Below are positions 9,744 to 20,539 of a stretch of 64,000 bases of DNA, piece after piece. The stretch lies in assembly GCF_032362555.1 (NCBI RefSeq), contig NC_083506.1, positions 8,603,501 to 8,667,500 of the forward strand. Direction: 5' to 3'. The notes under the pieces are model-generated. The model saw nothing but the letters and a program-made list of their open reading frames with translations. It made no database searches and had not been told where the DNA came from. A program made the translations under genes and the position numbers. Within the stretch, counting starts at the first letter, position 1; the number at the start of each line of letters is the position of its first letter. The DNA comes from Amyelois transitella (Eukaryota > Arthropoda > Insecta > Lepidoptera > Pyralidae).

Positions 9744-9830
9744 AAATAATGTGCCAAAAATCGGTTGAAGCTGGTACGAGGGTCAAACCGAAAGTTTTTA
9801 GAAAATCAAAAACTGAGCATTCTACTATAA
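9744..9830 (-). repeat. inverted copy of the mariner 3' end at 2155-2262
   Basis: Reverse complement of the mariner terminal region, beginning 'ataatgtgccaaaaatcggt' and running to 'ctactataatatta'. The mariner body is missing beyond about 9830, where the sequence switches abruptly to the 'atatcccttgcagggtagac' repeat. Confidence 0.7.
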
Positions 9831-9841
9831 TATTAAATCTA

Positions 9842-9985
9842 TATCCCTTGCAGGGTAGACAGAGCCAACCGTCTTGTATGGCAGATAGGCCATGTTAAGC
9901 TGTGAGGCTTAATGATAGAATTGAGATTAAAATAGTGACAGGTTGCTCTCCCATCCCCTTAATAAGAATCCCAACCTATATAAGT
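9842..9985 (+). repeat. 'tatcccttgc-gggtagacagagcc' moth repeat, truncated
   Basis: Member of a dispersed repeat family with this order: catacata tail, 'tatatcccttgcggggtagac', 'tagtgacaggttgctagccc', and finally 'gccgggaaccacacggcac'. This copy breaks off near 9985, where LINE coding sequence begins. Better copies lie at 15527-15770 and 47148-47420. Confidence 0.65.
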
Positions 9986-9988
9986 CCT

Positions 9989-10675
9989 TAATTTTGATTG
10001 GAGGAGAAAAAGTTGAGCAAGTGAAAGAGTTTGTATATCTAGGATCAAAGTTTACATCAGATGGCAAGTGTGATTTTGAAAGGAGAGTGAACGCGGAGAA
10101 CATGGTGAATGGAGCTTTGCATGCCTTTATGAGCAGTCAGAAACTATCCAAAAAGGCTCGACTGATTGTGCATAGGGGCGTGTTGTTCCCGACATTAATG
10201 TATGGGAGTGAAAGTTGGGTATGGCAAAAGAAGCACGAAAGCAGTATAAATGCAGTGGAAATGAGAGCGTTAAGGAGTATAATGGGTGTGACATTGAGTG
10301 ACCGGATAAAGGAACAGCGTGATAAGGGAATGTTGTGATGTGAAAGAAGATGTAGTTAGAGGAATAGAAAAGGGTATGTTAAGATGGTTCGGTCATATGG
10401 AGAGGATGGATGAAAGCAGGTTGACTAAGCAGATATACAAGGAGAGTGTGGAGGGAAAGGTCGGAGTGGGAAGAGCTAGACGAAAGTATCTTGATCAAAT
10501 TAAGGACCTCCTGGTAAAGGTTCAGGTCAAAAGTACCCGAAACCGTGAGCTTGCATGAAGAGAGTTATGAATGTGCATGAAGCGAAGGAAGTATGCAGAG
10601 ATCATGGCAAATGGAAAGAGATAGTTTCTGCCTACTCCTCCAGGAAAGAGGCGTGATTTTATGTATGTATGTATC
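9989..10675 (+). pseudogene. RTE-like LINE, 3' end of reverse-transcriptase ORF
   Basis: The reading frame has the C-terminal signature of RTE-type LINE proteins: EFVYLGSKFTSDGKCDFERR, FPTLMYGSESWVW, RALRSIMGVTLSDRIK, then RWFGHMERMDESRL. A frame change near 10320 splits it into two ORFs (9943-10338 and 10319-10558). Read through a stop at 10557, similarity continues to CMKRVMNVHEAKEVCRDHGKW. The copy ends with 'cctccaggaaagaggcgtgattttatgtatgtatg', the tail that recurs through the window. It is strongly 5'-truncated, as is usual for LINEs, and cannot move on its own. Confidence 0.82.
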
Positions 10676-11200
10676 CTTAAGTCGCCTCTTATAGATAGGC
10701 TTATATCAAGACATCCATGGGAAAGAAATTGAGTGGTCCTATTCTTTTTTATATTCGTGCTGGAAACCACACGGCACGGGCTTCTAAAGTAGGATAGTAT
10801 TTTATATAGATGGGCCGGGCTGCAGCTTAATCTAGTCGTCAATAAAACCATTTTTTTTAAGTACATTTAATTTTTTTTTAATAATAAATATAAAGACCTT
10901 CCACATAGACATTTTTCTTTCCTGTAGTAAAACTTATAGTAGATACTATTATTTATTATTAATACATATATCAGTATAATCACATCTTTATCACTTCCAG
11001 GATAGACAGATAAGAGCCAAGTGTCTTGAAAAGACTAATAGGCCACATTGAGCTGATTGACTAAATGAAAAGAGTTGAGATTGAAATAGTGACAAGTAGC
11101 TAACCCATTGCCTCTATCAAATCCCAGATTAATAAGCCTATTGGGACATCCATAGGAAAGGACAGGTCCTATTCTTTTTTCTATTGGTGCCAGGAACAAC
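10676..11200 (+). repeat. two fragments of the 'gggtagacagag...ccacacggcac' repeat
   Basis: 10676-10800 carries the distal part ('aagacatccatgggaaagaa', 'accacacggcacggg'). 10985-11200 carries a fuller but diverged copy, from 'cacttccaggatagacagat' to 'gccaggaacaaca'. No coding sequence. Confidence 0.6.
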
Positions 11201-11478
11201 ATATTATAATAGGCTATTTGACAAAGTTCTAAAAACTATCTTAGGCTATTTATTTGTTTATAAGGAGCCCTACAAAAATACTTTTCTAAAAAAAAAAAAA
11301 AAAATGCAATATTCAAATATGCCTCCAAAACGCGACTTTTAGCAATATGGCGGCCATGGCATGCAGTGACGTAAATTTCGTGTAAATATCATACAAAGCT
11401 TGTTGGTGTTTCGAAAAGTTTTTATTTTCTCTTGTTTTATTTAACTTGTGCCACGTCATATGTGTGAAAATTATTAAA

Positions 11479-11607
11479 ATGAGTTCCTATAAATATTGTG
11501 CAGTGCCTCAATGCACTAATACAACAATAAAATCTCCTACGAAACTGTTTTTTTCTATGCCGATGGATTTGAATATTCGCAAGAAGTGGTTTCAGATCAA
11601 GATCTAA
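11479..11607 (+). pseudogene. THAP zinc-finger N-terminal stub
   Basis: 42 codons. It has the spacing of a THAP C2CH finger start: CAVPQC, then KLFFSMP and RKKWFQ (conserved Pro and Trp). The distal Cys/His ligands are missing because the frame ends at KI-stop, near the internal deletion junction. THAP domains bind the terminal sequences of P-type transposons, consistent with its place in a transposon. It is not expected to fold as a full finger. Confidence 0.6.
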
Positions 11608-11633
11608 GATCAGTGATAACCACCAAGATATAC

Positions 11634-11765
11634 TTACATTGATGTTTTCACATTCCTCAGTTCGGCAGCATAGAAATCTGGATTGTTTTTGAAGAAGACG
11701 CCAACCATTATTGCGTCCACTTTTGGTAGGTTTCGACTGTCAGCTTTCGCGGAAGTGGTTTCCAT
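11634..11765 (-). pseudogene. second gene stub, convergent to THAP stub
   Basis: 43 codons, [20 protein letters not shown] then [20 protein letters not shown]. The final ATG-TAAGT looks like a splice donor, so this may be a first exon whose remainder has been deleted. It resembles, from memory, the N-terminus of insect transposon-associated proteins with SWIM and YqaJ-like nuclease domains. That assignment is tentative. Confidence 0.35.
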
Positions 11766-12627
11766 TATTAAATACCTATGTTATCTGCTATAGCGATCTA
11801 ACACTTATACAATCTTGAAAAATAATAGCGAACACTAAAGAACGGTACGATCCACAGTCTGTTTATGGATAATTGACGTCATAATAGAAATAGCCAATCA
11901 CGTTCGTTTTTAGTCACGTGACAGCTGCATAAAAAACCCTAATTTTCTGAGATGGATTTTGTTAAAATAATGCCATATTTTTATCTCGCGTTAATACCAA
12001 TCGCTCCAAAAAAATAACATTAAGACTGATGACATAAAAGAAATGTATATTTTTAATACAGTCAAATAGCCTATTATTAATAATATTTTCATGTTCAAAA
12101 TTTGATGTCAAATTTAATATCACAAATAAACTAATACGGACACGGTATTTGGTGTTACTCTTTTGTTAATCAGGTAGGTATCACACTCATACTAATTTGT
12201 ACAAGACAATGACTTTGTCCCAGAAAGTCAATCTACTATTATACCACATGAAGGAAATTTCTCTTCATTTTGTGTCCTTCACTTATGCTTGTACTCATTT
12301 TTTATAACAAAATCATTTCCTTCTATTTCAATTTTGTCATACATCCATTTTCTATTAACCCTGAAATATTAATGTTAACATAATGTTTAAGCACTGGTGG
12401 TCAAAAGTTAAGGTTTCTAACTTTAAAAAAAAGCCTTATTGTTTCATGCTGTAAGCTGTCAGTTCAGTACAAATAATTTAAAGATATTGTATTATGTAAA
12501 TCAAAGTTTAATACTTATTTGTAAACTACTAAGGGCAAAAAAATTGTTAAGTATTAGGACATAACAGTTTCAGGTATCTACTAATACAATATTAACAGGT
12601 AACTAGGTAGGTACCTAGTTCGATTAC

Positions 12628-12945
12628 CTGCATTCATGACCACATTTTGCAGAGCTGCACTTAGGGCATGGAAAATGACATCCCGGACATGTTTCATCCA
12701 GGCAATCACAAAGGTCTTTGCCGGTGACTGCTATCTGTCCCCGTTCATTGTAGATATTTTTACTTTTACGACTAAAATAAAGTCACTATTACAAATAAAT
12801 CGTAAATAATTACAAAATTCTATTGGCAAAAAAAAATTACTTACTTCATAAAATAACTTTTACGATTTAATTTTCTTCGTTCGCGTGCTGATGTTTCTGG
12901 ATCAAAATTACCAAGAAAATCATTCCTTGCGACATTTTTCGACAT
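12628..12945 (-). CDS. ARL14EP-like (ARF7 effector protein family), two exons, 3' end not found
   Basis: Exon 1 (12845-12945) starts at the ATG at 12945 and reads [20 protein letters not shown] and on to RKSYFM. A GTAAGT donor follows. Exon 2 (12628-12771) follows a TTTTAG acceptor and reads [20 protein letters not shown], then [20 protein letters not shown] and ECR. The Cys-rich block [22 protein letters not shown] is characteristic of the ARL14EP family. Those proteins are small and, in mammals, interact with ARL14 and also with chromatin methyltransferase complexes. Family members continue with a CNRRW-like segment. Here the exon ends AG-GTAATC, which would be a splice donor, but no third exon is recognisable down to the P-like element at 12075. 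If unspliced, a TAA stops translation right after ECR. The gene is either truncated or has a distant last exon. It is divergent from Rpb12. Confidence 0.72.
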
Positions 12946-15177
12946 CGTATTGAACTTATGTACTGTATGCACGTGAACAGATCTTCCTTTCTTCCTTTTT
13001 ATTGTATTTTTAACCACAAACTAAGAGATACTATGTATTAACGTAGTTTGTGATTATATTGCATCCTCTCGTCATTAATGTACCTACAACAGATATTAAT
13101 TTTTAATTTCTAAGAGATAATCTATGTTAAAATGTCATAGATAAACAAAGAGAATGTAGTCACTTCACTACGTTTAAATCATACGGACGTTATAATTTTC
13201 TTTTAAGTTTAGATATTCTGGAGTTGCCTTAACATGTACTTTTCCTGCATAGGTACCCTAAATAAAACGCCAAAACGGGTGATCAACATGGCGGACTAGA
13301 GATGTTCACTTGTTCGTTTAGTCTAAAATATTTTATCGATAGATGAGTGAGTTAAGATTGTTCATTTCCGATCACAGTTTTACCTATAAAGTTTAATACG
13401 TCTGTGATTTGGTTCTATATTGAGAATCCTAACTATCTTGGCTATAATTCAAGGTCCAACAATATTTTATCTATCACCAATGTCATTCTGATAAAAAGTG
13501 TTTGGAAATCAAATATTATTAATACCCTGCCATTCTAACTGCCTTATTTCGAGAAACAGTTTAATTTTTAGATTTTTATTAGCTGTCCTGATCCCAGTGC
13601 AAAGTGTAGTTTTTTATTTAAATATTTGATTAAACGTTATTATGATGTGCACAAAATGTTTGTCGGATCACTCCATAACATTCACGTTTAAAGGGTTAAG
13701 AGATAAATGATATCAATAAATAAGAGAAATAATAGCAATTTTTCTCTTAGTTTATTTTTTCTTTGAAGTATTTATGGTCTTTTGAATCCGCGAGATTTCG
13801 TTTTGACTAAATTATATAAACTTTATGATAAGCGAGTGCCAAAAGATTGTTGTAAAGTCGATTGTTCTTTCGTGCCCCTAGAAGAGGCCTGTAGCAGGAA
13901 CGATTATTCGAGCTCGACCGCCTTCAAAGGAATGATCTTCAGTAAGGTTTTATGCATGGAGAACCTGTTGTTTGTTCCTGGCCGGATATTTTCTATGCCA
14001 ATCATGTATACCCATCACGCAGATTAGTTCCTTGGTAAACTAAAACGAAAAAAAAAAATACTAGAACATAACTTAGACCCTAATTTATCGATGTTTATTC
14101 TATGTTCGATGGTGTTCGACACTAGCACCCGTGTTTTCGATGTGAATGAAATATTAAGAATATTATAGGTTTCTAGAAAACTCACAACAAAGAAGATTTT
14201 TCTTAAATACTAATATTAACCACTTACCGGTGAATGGTTAGATTCGGCCTATTTTTGCTTGGGCATAGGCCACAATATGCTATAGAACACTTCAGCTTAT
14301 AGTTTATTTTCGATTAATATTAGCACAGCTTCGTACATAGTCTAAAAAACTCGGGAAAAACGTAAACAAAGCGGTAAAGTTCGATGGCGTCCGCGCCAGC
14401 AAAAGGAGCACCATACTACATGTTTGTTTTTGTACATATTTTTGTTTCCTTTTTTGTCTTTTTGTTATGGTGTTCTTTGAATAAATTCTTTTTACTTTAC
14501 TTTACTTTACTTCTCCGTAAAACCACTGATGTGAGAAAGAAACAGATATATCATTGTTATTTCTGAATCAAGTTGAACAATTACGGCATTTTCAATCTAA
14601 AGCATTGGGAGCTTTAACTTTATCATGTAATAAATCATTTTGAAAATAAATATCTTCTTTCATACCCGATTTGACTTTGATTTGGTAATAAAATGATTAT
14701 TATATGTAAAAACAGATTTTACTGTTAAGAGATCAGTTATTATGTCATCAATCTTATTTTTCAATAAATTGATTTATTTTAACATTATAATTGCAAACTT
14801 GAAAAAAAAAACAATCTTTCTTCTCAATTTTTCTTTCAATCGATAATTTTAGGAAAGAATGGCCTTCACATCCCTTAACTAACCATAGATTTTGTAATTA
14901 ATAATTAATCTGGTCTGAGGCCTCTAAGGATGGTGTCTTGTCATTGTCATCGATGTCATCCCATTTTTTATTTTCGTTTAAATTAATTCAAGCAAAAAGC
15001 GGACAGGTGGTTTTTTGTTTTGTGGTGTGCTATCATTTAAATAAAAAGATATATGTGGTAAAAAGTATCAACCTAGAAAAAGGAATTAAAGAATATTTGT
15101 GCAACGTACTGTGAGCTGTTTATGCCAAAATACCTATAACATCAGAGAATCCAAACGAGTAAATATACCTTTCTACC
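12946..15177. other. divergent intergenic region between ARL14EP-like and Rpb12
   Basis: About 2.2 kb, mostly AT-rich, presumably containing both promoters. The open frame at 13782-14027 shows no recognisable motif, and I do not call it a gene. Part of 14384-14520 looks like the 3' end of a retroposed element (next entry). No clear TATA box was found next to either gene. Confidence 0.4.
14380..14520 (+). repeat. retroelement 3' end with (TTTAC)n tail
   Basis: A short stretch ending in an AATAAA-like signal ('gaataaattc') is followed by four or more 'tttac' units (14488-14510). LINE-derived insertions commonly end in simple repeats of this kind. The open frame across it has a hydrophobic, low-complexity translation and is not a convincing gene. 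Confidence 0.35.
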
Positions 15178-17903
15178 ATGGCCGATACAAGTAAAGACCA
15201 GTCAGTTACCAAAATTATGATTTATGTATGTGGAGGTATGTATTACTTTCTACAGGTTTATCAGCCCCCAATAGCTGTTTTCCTCCTTGCAATTCCAAAC
15301 TTTAGTATCCGCGCGGAGCCGCAGGCAAAAGGTACCATTACAATATTTTTTTATAATATTTTGTATGGTTTCCCAAATTTAGTATTTCAGTAAAATACTT
15401 GGTTAAAGGTCTTTAAAAGCCAGGACTATTCAGCATTTATTCATGTTATGTTCAAACTGTGTGGGGCCAGTAATTTAATAAATAGGTTGGGTTGGTGGGT
15501 GAAAAGCAAAGTGTTAACTACAAGTCATACATACATACATGTAATCACGTCTATATCCCTTGCGGGGTAGACAGAGCCAACAGTCCTGAGCGGACTGATA
15601 GGCCACGTTCAGCTATTTGGCTTTAAGATAGAATTGAGATTTGAATAGTGACAAGTTGCTAGCCTATCGCCTAAAAAGTAGTCGCCTAGTCGCCTTTTAG
15701 GACATCCATGGGAAAGAGATGGAGTGGTCCTATTCTTTTTTGTATTGGTGCCGGGAACCACACGGCACTACAAGTGAACTACAAGTCACTACATGGAATC
15801 ATCAGTAAATTCTTATAACACATCCTCAATGCTTTTGTGCAATGCCATTATGAGTTTGGGTATTCCTTTTTAAATGTTGACTGGAAAAAATTCCAATAGG
15901 GTCTGCTATTGTAAAAATAACTTTGCAATTCAATTTCTGTATTTTATTTTGTTGCATTTTAACAATGTTGTTGTATTAATTATATTTTTATTTTTTCAGA
16001 ATGTCATAAAGAAAATGAAATAAAACCAAAAGACCCAATCAGATGTAGAGAATGTGGATATAGAATCATGTATAAGAAGCGGACTAAGAGATGTATCCTT
16101 TTAAAATTATGTATTAGTTAGGTTTCTTGGCAAAAACCGAATCCTATTATTTTGCCATTATATCAGTCTGACCATGTAAAATATCCCCCTTCTCTTTAAA
16201 CATTACAAAGAAGAAAAATATTTGGTTTGACAATATGTACATAATAAAAACTTCAAAACAAAAATAATTTGAACATGTTTCATGAACATAATTTGAACAT
16301 GTTTCATTAACGTGTTTCAAAAATTTGTTTAGAAAATTTTAATTCTTTATTTTATGTGTGTAATATTTGACATTACACAGAAAAAAAAGAATTAAAATTT
16401 TAATAAAGTAATAAGTATCTATTTATTTTTTAATTAAATTTTCACAAAAGATAATTACTTATAATGTTTTTGGGATCACTGAATAGGCTATTTGACAAAG
16501 TTCTAAAAACTATCTTAGGGTATTTATTTGTTTATAAGGAGCCCTACAAAAATACTTTTCTGCCTTTATTACAGCTATTTTATTAACAAATCGAAAAAGA
16601 AAATGAAATATTCAAATATGCCGCCAAAACGCGACTTTTAGCAATATGGCGGCCATGGCATGCAGTGACGTAAATTTCGTGTAAATATCATACAAAGCTT
16701 GTTGGTGTTTCGAAAAGTTTTGATTTTCTCTTGTTTTATTTAACTTGTGCCATGTCATATGTTTGAAAATTATTAAAATGAGTTCCTATAAATGTTGTGC
16801 AGTGCCTCAATGCACTAATACAACAATAAAATCTCCTACGAAACTGTTTTTTTCTATGCCGATGGATTTGAATATTCGCAAGAAGTGGTTTCAGATCATG
16901 ATCTAAGATCAGTGGTTACCAAGATATACTTACATTAATGTTTTCACATTCCTCAGTTCGGCAGCATAGAAATCTGGATTGTCTTCTTCAAAGACAATCC
17001 AGATTTCTTCTTCCAACCATTATTGCGTCCACTTTTGGTAGGTTTCGACTGTCAGCTTTCGCGGAATTGGTTTCCAGTATTAAATACCTATGTTATCTGA
17101 GTAATCCTGAGCGATCAAACACTTATAAAATCTTGAAAAATAATAGCGAACACTAAGGAACGGTATGATCGACAGTCTGTTTATGGATAATTGACGTCAT
17201 AATAGAAATAGCCAATCACGTTCGTTTTTAGTCACGTGACAGCTGCATATAAAAACCTAATTTTCTGAGACGGATTTTGTTTAAATAATGCAATATTTTT
17301 ATCTCGCGTTATTACAAATCGCTCCAAAAAAATAGTATTAAGACTGATGACATAAAAGGAATGTATATTTTTAATACAGTCAAATAGCCTATTGTCATGC
17401 TTGGCTTTATGAAATATTTATTTATCATATTCTACTATTGGTTCTCACTTTAGAAGATACAGTGTCTTGGTTAATTCCTATGTGCATGTTTTGCTGGTAA
17501 GTAAATTTGTTGTTGTATGAAAATTTTGTATTTTTTTTTTACTAATTATTCTGCTTGTTTCAGTCCTGCATGATAAATAACCTAACTCCAACCAAAATAG
17601 TTTGACCAGATTAGGTTTTGAAGTTTCATGTTTTGTTTAAAAGTTATGCATTTGGGTTAGGGTCTTCATATTTATGTTGTTATGTTATGTTTGTATTATG
17701 TTATGTTACTAATTGAGTCTATATCACTTTGACCTTATAAAAATGTTTAAACATTTACATATAAATAGCACTGCTTTCCTGGAACAGTAGCCACAGAATA
17801 CTTCTTTTAACTTGCCACTATCCCTGCATACTTTTTTCGTACATCAATATTATTAAAATTATCCTGAACTTATATTTCAGTGGTTGTTTTTGATGCTCGC
17901 TGA
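15178..17903 (+). CDS. Rpb12: RNA polymerase subunit RPB12/RPABC4 (POLR2K)
   Basis: Three exons: 15178-15235, 16000-16092 and 17881-17903, joined at GT-AG introns in consistent phases, giving a 57-residue protein. The core reads [20 protein letters not shown], then [17 protein letters not shown] and LVVFDAR. The paired CGEC and CREC motifs form the zinc ribbon. RPB12 is the smallest subunit common to RNA polymerases I, II and III; it bridges RPB2 and the RPB3/RPB11 assembly platform. Length and sequence match eukaryotic homologues almost end to end, so the gene appears intact. Intron 1 carries a dispersed repeat (15527-15770) and intron 2 a P-like transposon (16482-17393). The tiny last coding exon (23 nt with stop) would be easy for automated annotation to miss. 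Confidence 0.95.
15527..15770 (+). repeat. best + strand copy of the 'cttgcggggtagacagagcc' repeat
   Basis: Starts with (CATA)n, then 'cacgtctatatcccttgcgg', 'gataggccacgttcagctat', 'tagtgacaagttgctagcct', 'acatccatgggaaagagatg', and ends 'gccgggaaccacacggcac'. About 240 bp, non-coding, lying in Rpb12 intron 1. The family occurs at least ten times in this window, in both orientations, and behaves like a SINE or a LINE 3' end. Confidence 0.7.
16778..16906 (+). pseudogene. THAP zinc-finger stub, copy 2
   Basis: 42 codons, differing from copy 1 at only two residues (Cys for Tyr at position 6, Met for Lys near the end). It keeps CAVPQC and RKKWFQ, and lacks the second half of the finger. Confidence 0.6.
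16968..17008. repeat. local inverted duplication inside P-like copy 2
   Basis: 18-bp arms 16968-16985 and 16991-17008 ('aaatctggattgtctt' and its complement) around a 5-base loop. Copy 1 has the plain sequence at this point, so the hairpin arose by a local strand switch. Confidence 0.8.
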
Positions 17904-20539
17904 AAAAAGAAGACTACAAATATTTCATTTACTTTATTATTCTTACTATTGTAAAGTATCCATCCATACAATGTATAATTATTATGTAGGTATAAACAAT
18001 AAATGAGTAAATATTTGACAAGTCTTTCATTTATCCAATATATACACATTAATAATACATCTAAAACACATATTTTTACATATTTTATTCATTTTATACT
18101 CTTAAGTTTCAAAGTTCGTTTATAAATTATCACCATTATTATATACTTAAATAGTTTTTGCTTGGTGGTGTGGGAGACCAATACACTTATTTATCAAATT
18201 GTTTTTCGTTCAGAGCTCTGCACCAGCTAAGCTGAATAAGGTAGCTAGATTATTTTTTTTATTTTATTTTTAAATAAATTTTATATACATATAACAACTT
18301 ATTACCAAAATGTCACATGGGTCATTTTTTTATATGGAGGTTTCAGATTATTTACTTCCCCATTGCATTAACCGCCTTACTCTGTTTTATGAAAGTAAAT
18401 ATATGTTATGGTTACATGGACCATAAGCTATTCACAGATTATCTATATGCTTCGATATGCCTCTCATGGACAAAGATACTTGCCTCTGTACTCAATTTAC
18501 CACATTTTGTTTGTATGATAATATTTAACCATCTTTTAATTGTTGTATATCGACTTTATTAAATCCATGCTTACCCATTTTTTTGTGAGCTGCTATATAA
18601 TTTTAAATAATTGATATGTCACTTTCGTAATATGTACCTACATAATTGTTACATAATTTTGAGACTTGCTACATACTAAGTACGAGTATGCATACATGGT
18701 AAAATGATATACCTTCCCAAAAAGTTACCAATTAGCGAAATATCCTTTTGTTCCGAACTGAGCTCAGAAATTTGGTGGTAAATATATTTTCTTTTATATT
18801 TATCGCGTAATTATCTCGTAGTTGAAACCGAAACTCATACGACACAAGCTTAAAAATTAACACCCTTAGTTTTGAGATGATAATTTTTTGTAAATTTTTA
18901 TTTAAATACAATTATCTCTAACGATGAAGATACAATACTTTATAATCGAATAATCTTTTATCCATATTTTAATTAATATCTAATCGTTTTATTTATTTTA
19001 CTCGCAGTTCCGTAAGTTTGAGATCTTCCCCACATTGTACGTCTCATACTGTCCAAGACATGTTTTCATCCCTTCTTCTTCTTCTTAAATTTAAGAGCTA
19101 ACTCTTTTTTCGGTGGAGTTAAGTGGAGCTACCTCCATTCATCTCTTTGTTAATTTTTTACTTAATGTATGTTGTAAAGTTTACTTTTTGCTTTATTTGA
19201 TCCAAATAATCTCTTCCTCTCTTTCCGTAAATTAAATGGCCTATAATTTTCCCTCTCCTTTTTTCTATCGTTTTAAAAGAAGTTCTTTTTTTATCTTATT
19301 CTGAATAACACTTCTTCACACAAAAAAACGACTGCACAAAAAAACGTCAGCATCCAAAAATCAAAATAAAAAACAATCAGTTAAGCTCAATAATCAAAAA
19401 GTAAAACAAGTTTACAAATTCCAAAATTTAGGCAGTATTATTATGCATGGAAAATCATGATGCTCACAGAATATTAAACCGAGAATAAGAATAGCAAAAA
19501 CTACTTTCAAAAATAGAAAAGATTTATTTTGCTCAAACATATGTAAAAATCGACTAATTAAAACATACATTTGGAGCATGGCCTTATACAGATACGAAGC
19601 GGACAGATACAGAAAGACAGGAAAGGATAGAGGGATTTGTGATGAGGTGCTGGAGAAGAATGGAGAAAATAAGTTAATGGAAAAAATCACAAACGAAGAA
19701 GTGTTTATCCCAACTAATATTAATTCGAAAGTGAATTTTTTTGCTTATTACTTGATAGTTATATTATGAAGCCTTGTATAGGTAATCATGTATACAAGGC
19801 TTGATCACAGTACCCTCTAATAGATTGAAAAATATGGTTGTATTATTTTTTAAATTTTATATGATTAATGATAAATTAGATAGAAGCTTAATCGTTGTGG
19901 TTTGGAACTTCCACACTCGTCAAATATTCACCCACATGAAGAGTTACAAATTTTTAAAACATCTAGCTCAAGTACAATTTCGATATGGAAGACTCTTCAA
20001 GGATTTTATACATATATCTAAAATTTCGTTTCTGGAACTTGATATGCCAATAGTATAACTTTAGGGATTTTGGAAGTAGATTTCACACAGTGTAAATACG
20101 TCATGGTATATATTTTATAAAAATACATACAAAAAGTAGAACGGTACGTTAGAAGATAAACTTCACTACATCTCAAATTGTTTGTAATATGTCTCACTGA
20201 TATTTTAAACGTTACCTAAACCTGGACCACTTTTAAGTTAAAACTTCAAAATTTTTGAAGTTCGGAACTTTTAACATTTTTCTTATTTAGTAACAAATAT
20301 CGTATCGTAAGCCTTATAATGGAAGCAAATGTAACAATTTTAAAATTATATCGATTTCAAATATTTACAAGGTACTTGCAATTATATTGAAACTAAATTC
20401 AAATATGTATATAATTAAAGCGCATAATTTTGTTTTTACAAATCCCGAGTCAAACCCCAGTATGAAGACTTACATCTTAAATTAACAATTAAACAAAATT
20501 GCACATTAAAATATCCTACTTATCAAATTAATTTTGGCA
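17904..20539. other. intergenic region between Rpb12 and schnurri
   Basis: About 2.6 kb, very AT-rich, with convergent gene 3' ends on either side. The open frames here (for example 18317-18562, 19412-19690 and 19801-20058) have low-complexity hydrophobic or Lys/Asn-rich translations without motifs and are not supported as genes. A 12-bp inverted repeat (19769-19780 / 19791-19802, 'aagccttgtata') with a 10-base loop is the only structured site noticed. Confidence 0.5.

Larger units (their letters stand above)
11208..12075 (+). mobile_element. P-like miniature DNA transposon with THAP stub, copy 1
   Basis: 868 bp bounded by perfect terminal inverted repeats AATAGGCTATTTGAC / GTCAAATAGCCTATT. 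A second copy lies at 16482-17393. The left half encodes the start of a THAP-type zinc finger on the plus strand (11479-11607). The right half encodes the start of a second protein on the minus strand (11634-11765). The two gene starts face each other, so the element looks like an autonomous transposon with convergent genes whose middle was deleted. The target-site duplication was not resolved; TTA flanks both ends if the terminal T/A bases are counted. Confidence 0.75.
16482..17393 (+). mobile_element. P-like miniature transposon with THAP stub, copy 2
   Basis: 912 bp with the same AATAGGCTATTTGAC / GTCAAATAGCCTATT ends as 11208-12075 and highly similar throughout, but with several small indels. 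The THAP stub is at 16778-16906 (plus). The facing minus-strand stub is disrupted here by a local inverted duplication at 16968-17008. It sits in the second intron of Rpb12, in the sense orientation of its THAP stub. Confidence 0.75.

Noticed and set aside
13782-14027. 81-aa ORF between ARL14EP-like and Rpb12
   Set aside because: No recognisable motif, no splice context or conservation argument; ORF length alone is not enough.
18317-20058. Several 80-92-aa ORFs between Rpb12 and schnurri
   Set aside because: Low-complexity hydrophobic or Lys/Asn-rich translations in very AT-rich DNA, on both strands; look like chance frames.
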